Assembly: GCA_029721435.1 (NCBI GenBank)
Contig: CM056577.1
Coordinates: 112,900,219 to 112,964,218 of the forward strand
Direction: 5' to 3'
Source of the DNA: Gymnothorax reevesii
Lineage: Eukaryota; Chordata; Actinopteri; Anguilliformes; Muraenidae
Length of the DNA stretch: 64,000 nt
A program made the translations under genes and the position numbers. This document shows, in pieces, positions 46,893-59,447 of this stretch. A model generated the notes under the pieces. That model had not been told where the DNA came from. It searched no databases and was given only the letters and a program-made list of their open reading frames with translations. Each line of letters starts with the position of its first letter. Position 1 is the stretch's first letter.

Positions 46893-49136
46893 AACTGTCT
46901 TAGTGCAACATTTGTGCAAGTTCACTAAAATTGCCACATGAGAATGCTTTGAACGCTTCTAATGTCAAAGCATTGGTAATTGAATAATGAAGCAAATTGG
47001 TTATTATTGCATATTGGCCATGAGTGTGCCATTGCCCCTTTTCACATTTGTTATTCTGTTTGTACTGCGGTCAGCAACTCCCAACCACGGTAAATCTGGT
47101 GTGCATTCATTCTCTCTTCTATCTTGTAAAAGAGAATACATTTAAAATTGGAATCATCCTCTTTGGCTTATTGTACCCAAAGCCTTGGCCCAATTGGTGC
47201 GAATGAGATTCAGAATCTTCCAAAGGCATATGCTCTGTTTCATGTCATCAATAATGTGGATTGGAAAATGCCTGATAACTACCCTATGTGATGCAATGTT
47301 CAACAATGCTCCCAAAACAATAATGTTTGGTTACAAATTAGGAAAAGTAAATGAGAATTGCTCTGGATTTACAGGGGGAGACTACTAAAAGATTTTATAC
47401 CTTCAATGGCAAGTCATTGATGGCCCCAGGTAAAAGAGATTAAAAGGTCGCTAAGTACTACTGGTGATGTCCACAAAGGGCTGTGGCTTATTTCATGAAG
47501 TTTGCTTGACTGATTGGGACTCTGAATGATGCCATCCTATCCACAATACTAGAATTCTCTTCCCATTTGGATCTTTGCACGGCAAAGTACTTGCCGGTCT
47601 GTTTTCTCACTGTTCACACTAAGTTGCTGCCTGAGGAATCGATATTCTATCTGGGTTTGAGATTTATGAGAGTGGCCATTTGTGCACCAGAATGTACAGT
47701 GCTGTGCTGAATATTGCTGAGACATTTAAAAATGACGTAAATCCTTTCATTGAGCCATCTGTCAGTATCATGCCATCACTTCGCTGAAACATCGGGATAA
47801 AGTACATTTTCAAAATTACTATACTGAGTACAAATGAGTACAAATGAAAACGCACCACTTGAAAAAAGTCAATATTTAAGTTCAAATGAACTTCAATATA
47901 ATTTTTATCAGGCATGCAAACTCCTCACCTTTCGGCGAAATTCGCCATTTTGAGTTCGAAATTGGCCATGTACGTGAATCGCGCAGATCCGCGGAGAAAT
48001 TTTTTTTGGGGGGGGGGGGGGTAGCGAGCGAGCGAGCGATCGAGCAGAACAGTGGACCGCAGAAAACTACACAGACCTACATTACACTCCACTCCTGAGA
48101 GTAAATGACTGACGAGATCCTCTAATTGAAGCAGCATTTTACACCAATCATGAATGAGCAAGGCGCCCCCTTCTTCATAATTTTTTCCAGTGTTGCCTAC
48201 TTTAAGCAATTTACCCTCGAAAGAAATCAGCTCAAGGCCTCTGTTGTGGGAAATGGAACCTGCGGCAAGGTAAGGCATAAACGATACAGTTATACATTTC
48301 TTAAAGTGATAGCCTATGAACAGCTTCATAAATCAGACGTCAATGTTGTCGTTAGATTAATTCCTGCACTTGGAACTTGCGCTGGTTTCGTTCGTGCCTA
48401 CTGTGCTGTTCGTAATTCATTCTGCCATTAATAGGCTACACGGCTCTTTATAATCCTGTAGAATGCTCCATTCACTTCCCAACATTTTACTGTGATATTT
48501 CTTGATAACAGACTATTGTATAGCCTACAACAGGCTGCTGTTAAAGTGAAACAGAATGTTGCCATGAGGATAAATTAACTAATCTGTAAAAACGAATTTA
48601 TTCCTCGGTATTTGACCGCCTCGCATAACGTTATCCTGGCCTATCAAATGAACTGCACAGCAGGTCTACCGACGTGATGTTTGAGAAAGTTTTAGCTAGA
48701 TGAGCAAGCCTGTCTCTTCAACAACTCTTTTAAGAGTAGCTTAAACCTAAATAGGTCGCAGGCCATCTCCCTTGCATTTATAATTTCGAGGGAGACTCGT
48801 TTTTGGGAACAGATAAAAGGCTAAAGAGGCCTACCGTCTCAGTCACGTATTTTATAATTAGTCACGACTCTCCGCCATGTGGCGATGGGTGGTATTGTTT
48901 AGACCTCGCCCTAATGAGTAAAGCACATCTCGTTTTCTTGAATTAAAATAATAAATTATCAATAGCTATAGCTTTTTGTGGTTATATTAAAACAATTGTG
49001 CAAATGTTTTAACCAGTATGATTAATGAAATTAGAGAAGTATGGAACTTAGTTAAGTTTAATGTAGGTTGATAAAGGCATGAAAAAATGCATAAGGTGTG
49101 CCTATTAAAAAGTGACTTTCCATGTTACCGTTTACT
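46893..49136. other. stretch without recognised genes
   Basis: Contains GGCGAAATTCGCC (47934-47946), a poly-G run at about 48008-48020 and (GAGC)n to about 48045. An open segment at 48126-48272 is followed by a donor-like GTAAGG, not assigned to any family. Confidence 0.4.
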
Positions 49137-49407
49137 GACATGTGCATAACTTTTTGACTTTTATTTAGGTGTTCATGGTAAAAAGGGCATGTGATATCTG
49201 TCCAGGCCAAAACGAAAAATGACATGTGCATAACTTTTTCACTTTTATTTAGGTGTTCATGGTAAAAAGGGCATGTGATATTTGTCCAGGCCTATACAAA
49301 AAATGACATGTGCATAACTTGTTGATTTAGATTTAGGTATTCATGGTAAAAAGAGCATGTGATCATTGTCCAGGCCAAAAAGAAAGAAAAAGGACCTGTG
49401 CATTAGT
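49137..49407 (+). repeat. 84-bp minisatellite, ~3.2 copies
   Basis: Units begin GACATGTGCATAACTTTTT at 49137, 49221 and 49305, with a partial copy at about 49392. Each contains TTTAGGTGTTCATGGTAAAA and TGTCCAGGCC. The first two units differ at only a few positions. Confidence 0.92.
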
Positions 49408-49689
49408 TATAGTTGTTTTGAATGGTTGTCTCAATAAAAAAGAGATGTATATGGTCAGTCATTTTATACAGTATTCTATTCAAGATGCCTCTGGTGATGC
49501 ATGTTTCTATAACGCAGACTATGAAATTTATGTTTCTGTTCGCGCCGTGTGTCTGTGCGCCCTTCTCACCTTTTTCACCCATGACCATGTTGCATGCCTG
49601 TTTATACAACAACAACACTACAGTGATGTCACCTGACATGCCAGGTGCAAGAAATGCGAGAATTTCAAGTTAACTGTAAAGCTAGGCAA

Positions 49690-51038
49690 TTTTTTGCAAA
49701 AACGCAACATCTTGCACCCACACCACGGGAAAAATGAATTTCACTCTGAATTTGTGCACACATTGCCTTTAAAAGCATGTGAATCCGAATAAAATTTCAC
49801 TTCTTCACTGACACTTGTGGAACGTCGACACTATGCCGCGACTTACAGCCCCTGAACGGGAACGTGCCATAGGCATGCTTCAAATTGGCGCCAGCACCAG
49901 GGAAATTGCCAGACGACTACACTGCGCACACACAACGATCGCAAGACTCCATCAAAGGTTTCTGCAAGCGGGGAGCACTCGGGACCGTCCTCGACCGGGT
50001 CAACAACGTGTGACAATGGCACATCAGGACCATCAGATCGTACGGGATCATGTCAGAGACCGAACACTACCAGCGACAAGAACGGCTGCTCAAGTCCAAG
50101 GACGACGTGGATTCATTCACCCCAACACCGCACGGAACCGTCTGCGAGCTGCAGGCCTGCGTGCATGACGTCCTTATTTCGACCCATATTGACGGATCAT
50201 CACCGAAACCAGCGTCTACAGTGGGCAAACAGGCACCAGAATTGGCGACTACGACAATGGCACGGTGTCATCTTTTCTGACGAGTCGTGATTTCACTTAA
50301 GGAACACAGATGGCCGTATACGTGTTTGGAGGAGACGTGGTGAACGTTATAACACTGATTGTGTTGTTCAAACAGACTGTTGGGGTGGTGGCAGAGTTAT
50401 GGTGTGGGGTGGAATAAGCTACCGTCACAGAACCCCTCTCCATATCTGCAGAGGAAGGGTGAACGGTGTCTACTACCGGGACCAGGTGCTGCAGAACCAT
50501 GCTGTGCCGTTCTTCAACCAACACCACGATGTCCACACGTTCCAACAGGACAACGCTAGGGCACACACAGCAAGGGTGTCCATGCAGTACCTTGCACAGC
50601 AGAACATCCCCGTGCTTCAGTGGCCAGCTCTGTTACCCGACCTCTCCCCTATCGAGCACTTATGGGATGAAATTGGACGATGTCTTTCACGTCGACGCCA
50701 GATGGACAACATCCGAGAACTTGAGGTTGCCCTTGTTCAGGAGTGGAATGCTATCCCTCAGAACACTATCCAGAGACTGATCAACTCCATGCGACGACGA
50801 TGCACCGCATGTGTCAATGCAAATGGCGGTCACACCCGTTTTTGACTTTCCCGTTTGACCCCTACACCAGTTAAACCTCTCTCGTGCATAAACATTATCG
50901 TGAATGAAATTGAATGATGTTTCCATGTCTTCTTAAATCATTCATTATCTCAAATGCATCATACGTATATACTTCACATATCAATCCGTGGAGCTATTCC
51001 AGATTTCGTGAGTGGTGCGTTTTCATATGGACTGAGTA
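49690..51038 (+). mobile_element. Tc1-like transposon, sister family of the nested copy
   Basis: Contains a transposase of the MPRL...GGHTR subfamily. The right end GAGTGGTGCGTTTTCATATG...CTGAGTA (to 51038, then TA) parallels the right TIR of the element at 22590 (GAGTGTTGCGTT...GGTCAGTA). The left TIR is not clearly preserved; a weak match is AAAAACGCAACATC near 49698, so the left boundary is approximate. Confidence 0.6.
49833..50845 (+). pseudogene. Tc1-like DD34E transposase with two stops and one deletion
   Basis: The ATG at 49833 starts MPRLTAPERERAIGMLQIG, followed by a helix-turn-helix (ASTREIARRLHCAHTTIARL). A TGA at 50166-50168 replaces an expected Arg codon (frame continues RPYFD). 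A 1-bp deletion at about 50184 shifts the frame. A second TGA (50288-50290) sits just after the first catalytic Asp in VIFSDES. Downstream the frame is open to TGA 50843-50845 with FQQDNARAHTARV and WPALLPDLSPIEHLWDEI, giving exact D-34-E spacing. Length (1,013 nt) is identical to the sister gene at 22883. In the conserved PA.SPDL block the Ser is Leu. Catalytic acidic residues are all present, but the gene is not translatable as one protein. Confidence 0.92.
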
Positions 51039-53817
51039 TATTATCATTCAGTGTATGTACTCTTTAGAAATCAAACTGGGAAAGGCTCACCTGCAAAGAA
51101 TGATAATATCCAATCACTCAGGTTACAGATATTGAAACTTTTTTTTTAATGCAAGTAGTCTGCATATACAGGAATCTTAAAGAAGCGTCATTTTATCCAC
51201 AATTGCTGTACCACATCAGGGAAAAATTCTACAACCTGATTACAAGCAGCCCTTTTTACATTTTTTTTGAAGTACGTACATTTTTTTAAATAAATATAAG
51301 ATTTTAGATTTTGGTTAAAACCAACTATTTGGTGGTAAAGGTGTCAACACCGCTTTGAACCATATTCTTGGCCTTTTTTTGCGTGAGACTCTTGCTTTCT
51401 ATTCTGCTAGATTAAAAAAAGAGAAAATAAGCTGTTTCCTATGTTTCAGAAAAGCTGCTCTCCCAAGTTGAATGGTTAAAATTTTCAACATACTTTTTTT
51501 TATCTGAATACAATGTTCTGATTTTAAATGTAATCTGAACACATTTAGAATAAGTGCCATCTTAATAAATCACATAACTGAGAAAGTGAAACAATGGGAG
51601 ATGGAATTAAGAGAATATTTTGAATTCATATTTTTTATTATTGCCATCCTTACAGTATCACATCTATCATGAGTAAGCTATCATTGAAGCTAATGAGTGG
51701 TCTCTGTCAAATTTGAATTAATAATATCTAAATCGTTATAGTCAATACATTAATTGTTAATCAGGAAATTTTAAAGGGGAAAAGTTTGAAAGCAATAACG
51801 CATTTAAAGGTGGAAGGCTTGACAGCACGCCACTGAAAAGAGAAATATAATTTTTGTTTATTTCAATCATTTATTTCAATTCAACCACATATTTTTGTGA
51901 ATATTCATGTGCATGTGTTCATGTGCATGTCTGCATATTATGGAGTGTGTACACAAGTGTGTGTATTGTTTAGTTTACTCATAACATTTGCTTGAGTTTA
52001 CAGTGAGTACAGTGCAAAGGGGGATTCCCCTCAGGAAGTGCTCTCTGCCCAACTGTTAAAAGTCTCTCGGGTTACTAAGTCACAGGCTCCCTGAATAGGA
52101 AGCCACCCCACGGCCCTCAGGAGCCCTTTTACGTCATGGGCCAAGCCATTCCGACCAATGGCAGGTGCTTTGGGCGTTGACACCCAGTATGCCACATATA
52201 GCACCAATGCAAAGGTCGGTTGGGAGAGGAGCGGTCCAGGCACCCAGGCCGGAGGAGGAAGCCCTGCCCACGCCGGGCCTTTCCTATGCCCCTGATTAGG
52301 GAGAGGCCGGGAGGAAGGCCATTTGGCTCTTTTAGGATTACAGGATGATGACATACACTGTTCTCACAGCAAGAAAGCGTAGAAATGAATAAATGAATGT
52401 CATATTTCCATAAACTACACACAATAGGTACTGATAATCAAAAGCGACTGAACAGCCAAAAAAAAAAAAAAATCCCTGCGCAAACCAATCCCTCAAAGTG
52501 GAGATTTAGCTGGGCGCAGGCATCACAATTGTAAATCATACTGTGAAGATGACACTGCAGATGGTTTTGGAAGTGAGGATTTGTGCTGCATCACCATCCC
52601 TATACTCAATGACAGCTTCAGCACCAGCCAAATCGCCTGACAGTCTGTGATTGTATTCCTCCAGATTGAGTGTTTGATTTTTTTCAAAATGTTTTAAGTA
52701 ATTCTACATAGTGGTGGTTATGATGTGGGAAGGAGAAGATGTGTTTTATGCAGGAGAATAAAAAAAAAAAAATCACAATTATGGGCTTAAGTTGTTAGAA
52801 ACACTTGTGTTTCAGCCTTATGAACTATAAATATACTGTATCTAAATACTCAAAATATGATGCTTTTGTTCACAAAGAGATAATGCCTAAAATAGAAATA
52901 GTTCAGTTTTGAACCTATTTCAGAATTGGTTTTCTGGACTCTCAGTATTCTACAGGGATTACAAATGGTTTAAATAACGAAAATGAAAACTGCAAATGAG
53001 CAAAATTTTGGCAGGAATGTGATCAAAAACAGGAACAGAGTTTTGGTTGTTCTGGAGTGAAAATGCTATTCTCAATTTTAGTTCAATCAGGAGATACTCA
53101 AGGGAAACAAGGAAATGTTTATTTTGCATTGAGCATAAGTGGATAAAACACATGCTTAGAATTAGAGATGTCTTTGCACTGCACGGGAAGACCTGTAGAG
53201 CAGGAGCACAGTTCAGAGCAGCAGCAGGAAAATCCCCCGCAGAGTCCAGACACTGGTGGTGGTGATGACTGAAGGCTGACAAAGCTGGAGCGCGAGTACG
53301 GAAGGTCTGACGAGAGCAGGGTGGCGTTGGGGAGGAGGAGGGCCCACGAACGGCAGCATGAGTGAACCAAGGCAGAGAGAAATGTCATTTTTCTAAAAAG
53401 ACAGCAGCAGAATGATTGGCTAGCAATGCGAATGTGGTGTGCCACGGTTAGATAGAGGAGATCAGCTGCTACACCAGCTGATGGCTCATTTGACGGCCCC
53501 AGGCAGTGACTGCAGAGAATTAGGAGCGAGCATGCATGTGAATGATAGGAAAATAAACAGAGTTGAAGGGCGCAAGAAAGTCTTCCTGACTGAACTTTCG
53601 CTAAGCTTCGTACAACATATCAATAATGTTATATAACTTTCCAATTCACCTTTCGCTAAGCCCCGTCCTAGAATGCAGACTGGCCCATCACAGCGTAGCC
53701 AACAATTGGCTCCGACTGAACTCTGACGCTTTCATGGCAACGCTCCATTGAATGAAGTTCAGGCGTCTCAGATTTTCATACTTTTCGACACTCGTTATTG
53801 TGGACTATAACATTGTT
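51039..53817. other. stretch without recognised genes
   Basis: AT-rich, except a GC-rich segment at about 52030-52335 with open frames on the minus strand and no recognised family. Confidence 0.45.
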
Positions 53818-53880
53818 ATGGTTAAACGTTGTGCCTGGGGCACTTTTAAGACCGACGCTCGTTACCCAGAGAGATGGGCC
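53818..53880 (+). pseudogene. THAP-domain start fragment
   Basis: The ATG at 53818 gives MVKRCAWGTFKTDARYPERW, resembling the first residues of THAP zinc-finger proteins in fish, many of them transposon-related (VKRCAWGTCNSD.RYPER). The C2CH second Cys is Phe here. The THAP frame stops matching at 53881, where a G-run and TTAGGG repeats begin. The remaining ~60 residues of a THAP domain are absent. Whether it derived from a P-element-like transposon or a host THAP gene cannot be decided. Confidence 0.55.
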
Positions 53881-53889
53881 GGGGGGGGG

Positions 53890-53910
53890 TTAGGGTTAGG
53901 GTTAGGGTTA
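53890..53910 (+). repeat. interstitial telomere-type repeat
   Basis: (TTAGGG)3TTA preceded by a run of about ten G's. Orientation is TTAGGG on the plus strand. Confidence 0.9.
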
Positions 53911-56900
53911 AAGGACTTTAAAATTGGTAAATTTTGCCCCAAAATACAATTTTTATGAAATTGGCATTTGCCATCCTTAACTAGTATAATAGTTGTTGGA
54001 AATAAATGCACTAGTTATTTGATGGAGCGTATTTGAAAATTTGCCCTTCCAGGCTCATATTTCAGAGAATGGCTCACAAGTGTTTCCCAGACCACTTGTG
54101 TGGCTTGTAGGTTAGCGCCAGAGTTTATGATCCTGCATAGTGTGGAATAATACATCTTTTGTATTATTATCATCTGAAATATTATCAAAATATCTTTCTA
54201 TCTTCTGTGTCAATACCCCAAAGCTGATAAACCTATTTACCCAGAATGCGTGAGAGTGGATGAGAGAAGCTGTACAGGAGGAGCAAGGTACAGAGTGGCA
54301 CAGAAATGCTGGCGCCCTGCCAAAAGACAACGCCCAAGGAGCAGTCCAAAGTGGCATCAGGTATCCTGTAACCGCCTTTCTGTGACCTGTCTAAAGTAGA
54401 CTGGACAATATTATGTAGAAAGGCGGGAGCTGGTTAGACTGCGGTTACAGACAGATCTACAGCCAATTGATGTACAGCTAAAGGACTGTGGATTATAAGA
54501 ACTGATGCCCGGGCAACGCCCTGGGCAGAGCGCTCTCCGAACTGTGGCTAAGAACATCCCTCTTGTTACAGTATGTAATTTTTACTCTTTGTCTGCTATA
54601 AACAACTATTTTCGACATTTGGTCTACAATTCTCTTATTTCTAGTCACTCTCTCCCTAGAACACGTAAAATCAGACTTGACAAAAGGTGAAATAGCCCAC
54701 AATAGCAATCTCCCCAGCCCTGCATTCCACAACAAGGTGAAAAGATTAATTATCTATCCAACACTAGCTATCCTTACCTTGACCAAATTCTGTAAAAAAT
54801 AAAAAATGTGCAAATTAACCTACCAAAGACAGTTATGTCTCTCTTGTTCCATTGCCAGCAGCACAAGTTTAGGATGTAAACGCTTAACCTTCATATAAAT
54901 TAACCTGTAATTCACTAAGTGTGGGGGGAAAAAATAGCTTTTGCTGGCCCAACAATGTGAAGGTTGGCTTGAGTTGCTTTTTGAAGGGCCTCCTCCTGTT
55001 TTCTTGTGAAATTAGTTGGTGTAAGTTACTTTATCTTATGTGCAGCAGAACTCTGACTCAAGTCACCACTGCAATCATGGCAATCAAACATTGTAAGTAT
55101 ATAAAAAGTAAATTATACTTGCTGTTCCAGACATTATGGCCTCTCACTCAAAATGAGAACTATTGCAAGGTATTGATGTTAGTCTTTGTGTTTATGTCAT
55201 CTTTGCATCAAAGAGCTCGGCTACTCTTTGGTCATCAAAGTTTTAGGTTTGAGGCTGTTTTAGGCAGGGCTGTAGCTGGCAATTAGAATTGTTCATGTTC
55301 ATCATCGATTATGCCATAAGTCAAATGATAGTCACTGTAGAAGTTTCTTCAGGACATGTGGCCATGCAGTAAATAACTGGACTGAACTATAGTCACAAAG
55401 TAATGTTAACATATGTTAACATTAATGTTAAGTAATGTTTCCACTCAGAATCTGAAACCCTCTGCCAAAAAGCATGTTCCCTATAATCAATGTCATTCTG
55501 TTATCCCTATCAGGGCCTATCAGGAGCCATCTTTAGCCAGAATGTCCGAATAAATTAAGGTAATGGATGCAAATGCTGCATTTCATACACTCTGCAAACA
55601 GCCACGTGGCTGAAAATGTTTGCTACAGGCTCAGAAGCTTTAAATCTGGTATGGTGGATGTAGTGCCAACAAATATGCACCACCTGAGGCCATGGGGGAT
55701 CTTCAATGCAAATAAATCAGTGACACCAGCGAGTATTGGAATTTTTTGTGATAATGCAGGCTGTACTCTACAAACTCGTAATTTGAATTGCCTTTACAAA
55801 TTGCCATGTTTCCTCACAGTGTTGGCCAATGTTTTTACATGATTATAGTTCAAGCACCCTACCTAGGGTACAGCTCCGATTGCTGCGCTATGTCTTGTAG
55901 GCAAGTGATCAGATATTTTGCCAGAATCAAGGTTAAATCCACAAGCTGTGGTAAATCCCACCTGTGCTGAACTAGGGTTAAGCCATGTCAGACAGTCCAT
56001 TTGTATCTTGTTTTTACCCACGCGTCGTGGTTTATCTCACATCCGCACACAATTGCAATTTTCACAGAGGCACGTCATCTACTTGGTCAGCATTGCTAAT
56101 ACTTTGTTAGCATCAGTCTCAGCATGTTGAGGCTCACCCCCACAGGTGGGGCAGCTATTTTTAAAGTGTGCATGTTCTAGTGCTGGGATTCCCCAATCCA
56201 GACTCCTCAACATGCTGAATTAAAATAAATGATTTGCATTCTGAAATTTTCTTTACCATCTTATGCAAATAATATTGGGTTCAAAATGTACATTTTGGCA
56301 TCCCTTCTCCCTTCTCCCTGGGTGTAAGATAGAGCCAGACTTTTTAAATGAGAGAGTTGGACAATTTTCAGAGAAACCCCATAGATCAAGTTTTAACCAT
56401 TTATTTACCAGGTAAGTTACCTAAAGCCAATTACAGTCCAAATTAAACATTGATCAGATTACCAAAAAATGTATTTAAAAAAGGGTAAATATAACACTGA
56501 ATAAAACAGTCAAAATTGAACAATCTCATACCTGTCAACTAGCAAAACTACACAGGATGGGTCATGTGGGAGTCTGGCCACAGAACTCAACATAGGCCTT
56601 GTTTTTTTGCTTTAAGTACACAAACTAGTTGGTTCATCCTTCAAACAAAGAGCCATAAATGAACAATTTAAGATTTTGAGCCTCAGTTCCCAGGACTACA
56701 GGAGGTGATTGTGGGGTATCCGGGCAGATGGCTTCATAGGGGACAGATAAGAACTCCGGTCCATTCATTGCCTACGTTTTTTGATGTTTAGACCTATGTA
56801 AGGAAATTAGACCATTTTACCAGCACTGAGACAAACATGACCATATTCAGAACTTGACTATGAAACATCCCATGCCATATGCAGCATAACAATGACAGAA

Positions 56901-58770
56901 AAACTCAGAGTTGGGAGAGAAAGAAGAGAGTTAAGGGGGGTCAGGAAGACAGATACTAGGGAACACAGTTGGAGTTATTATTCACACCTTCAAACAACCT
57001 GAAGCTGTCGAGAAGGAAAGGTGGGAGCTTAGAAGGGAAGCTGTGGGCCACTGACCAGACTGAATCATTTTTATGACCACAGAACCATAGAAGGTGTCCC
57101 AAGTTCCTCGAATTTGAAAGTTTAATTACGAGCTGCAGAAGATTCTGCTACATCAAAACGGGCTTTATAGCCAATTGTTTTCATTAGCATTTCTACTAAG
57201 CATGCTGTGTAAGTTTTCAGTTTGGAACTGAAGAAACAGAAAGCAGATGCGCAAAACGGCGGCTTCATAACCCACTGCCTTCCTTATCCTAATAGCAAGC
57301 CTCAATAAGAACGCCTGCTGGAAATTCTTAATGAATACTCAGGTGACCTGTCTGTTTGTGTTACCATGGGTGTCATCACCATGAACTGGGAAAACTAAAA
57401 TTTAAAGCAAATTATAAATTAACTTTACATGTAAAACTGCAATTTCAGGATTTCCTCCTACTCTACAATCATCTCCCTCAAGATGTGATAAAACTCATGG
57501 TGAGACAAGAGCAGTCCAGCTTGGGTACCCTTCTGAACATTTTTATTTTTAACAGAATGGTCTCAGAAAGTTTCAGAATAATATAAACAGAGAAGCTCAT
57601 TTTTATATCTATGACACAAACTGAAATATAAAAATAGGTAGAATAAATACAGAATAGGTAGAATAAATTTTTCCAAGATAATACTAACGGTTAAGTTCCA
57701 AGTGTGTAATTGGAATCAGCGTTTTTGCTTTTATCTGCAATAAATGAAATTAACACAAAGCAGAGTGAAATGTGATAGGACATTTTAAGGCAGAGGCTGG
57801 CACAAAGTCATCTCTGGGTCTTGACCCAGCTGATCACGAGTGGTCTCTCAAGAGCCTCACCAAATGAGGCCACCCACCCACTACGATCTGCACTCTAAAG
57901 GATCAAGGTTACCTTTACAGAGATTAGCACTTTATCCACAGTTGCTAGTACAGTTAACATCATGGCTCCAAGAACAGCCAGCTCTCCAACGGTAAAAAAG
58001 ACAATAATATGATAGTGAAATGCCGATTAAAAATGAAAAGCCAACATATTTATTGCATCATAACGTGAAGGGAGAACACACCACAGCAAGAAGACCAGAT
58101 TACCCCATGACTCTGAGCTGCACTGAAAACTACTCTTTTCTGTTGAACTTGTGGGCTCATATTTGACATCTTCACACAATTATAATGCAGGGATTGATAA
58201 AGGCTTTGTTAGTATTATTAGCTTTGTTTATCTCAGTTTATCTCTTTTTGTGTTCAGAATATGTTCCCACCATTCAGGTTTGAGGAGGCACACCAAATTC
58301 AAGCCCCCTTGGCATTCATCCTACATTTCTTATGACTAGTCATGGTTCTCAGCCAGAATAAGGTTGAAGGGGAGATGCAGTGACACAAGGTCCAAAAATA
58401 TTCTTACTTGGGGCTATATGACAGTGAATTATATCCATTGGGATGCATTTCCAGGAAATGTTCAAAAGCAATCTTCCAGGAATCAGGGCAGAGCAGAAAA
58501 TTACAGGCTCCTGCTTTCAGGAAAAGGGGTAGGGGAATCTGGGATCCAATAGTCAGCTCTGAGTAGTACTGCATTTGAGGGTTCTGCTGTGGCTTTTCCT
58601 GAAACGTGTAGTGTAGCTTGAAACTTGCTGTGAAAGGCTACTAAGAGAGCAAAAGCAATTTTTTTTTTCCTGCCCCTCTGCATGAGGACTGAAGTATTAC
58701 ATTTAAATCACATGAATTTAAATCAACAAGTGCAAATTCATAATTGCAGCTATGATGTGTATAATGCATC
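53911..58770. other. stretch without recognised genes
   Basis: AT-rich DNA. CTGTAACCGC (54366-54375) and GCGGTTACAG (54441-54450) form an inverted repeat with AAAGGCGG-type extension. No coding or family-level repeat recognised. Confidence 0.45.
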
Positions 58771-58810
<40 letters not shown>

Positions 58811-58811
58811 A
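58771..58811 (+). repeat. (CA)n/(CG)n microsatellite
   Basis: CACACACGCGCGCGCACACA followed by about 10 more CA units. Confidence 0.95.
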
Positions 58812-58843
58812 GCACACATCCTTGTACAAGTACTTATATCTTT

Positions 58844-59053
58844 GTGAGGACATTACATTGACTTCCATTCATTCTTTCTGTGTCTCTACTGCCTTTCCCT
58901 AATCTCAATAAGCAATGTATGCCTAACCCAAACCCTTACCCTCACCTTAACCTATTCCTAATTCTAACCTTACCCCTAACCTTAATAAGTCAGTTTGCCT
59001 CTGTAGTTGTGAAGACATTTGAAAATGTCCTTATTTCCCAATAATGTCCCCAC
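58844..59053. mobile_element. small inverted-repeat element with telomere-like interior
   Basis: GTGAGGACATTAC at 58844 is inverted at 59041-59053 (reverse complement GTGGGGACATTAT). The interior contains degenerate CCTAACC/CCTTACC/CCTTAACC units (about 58921-58986). The combination of GTGAGGACATT ends with TAACCC-like interior is typical of a widespread teleost repeat. Confidence 0.65.
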
Positions 59054-59197
59054 TGTGTAAGAAAAAAACTTTTTTAATTCTCATTTTTTAGCTTATACAA
59101 GAACACACACACACCCTCATGAACACTTCATCTCCATGGCTGACCTGCACACTGCTGAGTCTTTTGATTCCTCACAAGAGTCTTGGACAGTTCATGG

Positions 59198-59447
59198 GTG
59201 CATCTCGAACTGTAGGCTGCTTCCTTAGAAGGCTGCATTTTTAGGGGTTGTCACTTATTTCAGTCCGCCAAACTGACGTTAGATCACTTCATCTCCGTTA
59301 ATCAGCATTGGTTTAAGTGAGTCATCACTGGTTTCCATAACCTTAAACCTTGTCCCTTACCCTAAATGTCAGTTTGGTGGATGGAAGTAAGTGACAACCC
59401 CTATAAACACAGCATTCCAAGGATGCAGCCCACGCTTTGAGATGCCC
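59198..59447. mobile_element. foldback MITE, ~250 bp
   Basis: GTGCATCTCGAACTGTAGGC at 59198 and the inverted copy ending 59447 (reverse complement GGGCATCTCAAAGCGTGGGC). Pairing continues over about 80 bp through GGGGTTGTCACTTA and CCAAACTGAC on both arms. No coding. A target duplication is not evident. Confidence 0.8.

Noticed and set aside
49137..49407. CRISPR-like array (regular ~84-bp repeats)
   Set aside because: Whole unit is repeated with no unique spacers, and the genome is a vertebrate one; it is a minisatellite.
50297..50926. Open frames on the minus strand and in a second plus-strand frame over the 49.8-kb Tc1
   Set aside because: Shadows of the real transposase frame, which carries the DD34E motifs.
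52031..52422. Two ~100-codon minus-strand open frames in a GC-rich segment
   Set aside because: Overlapping frames without recognisable motifs; kept only as a note on an unassigned GC-rich segment.
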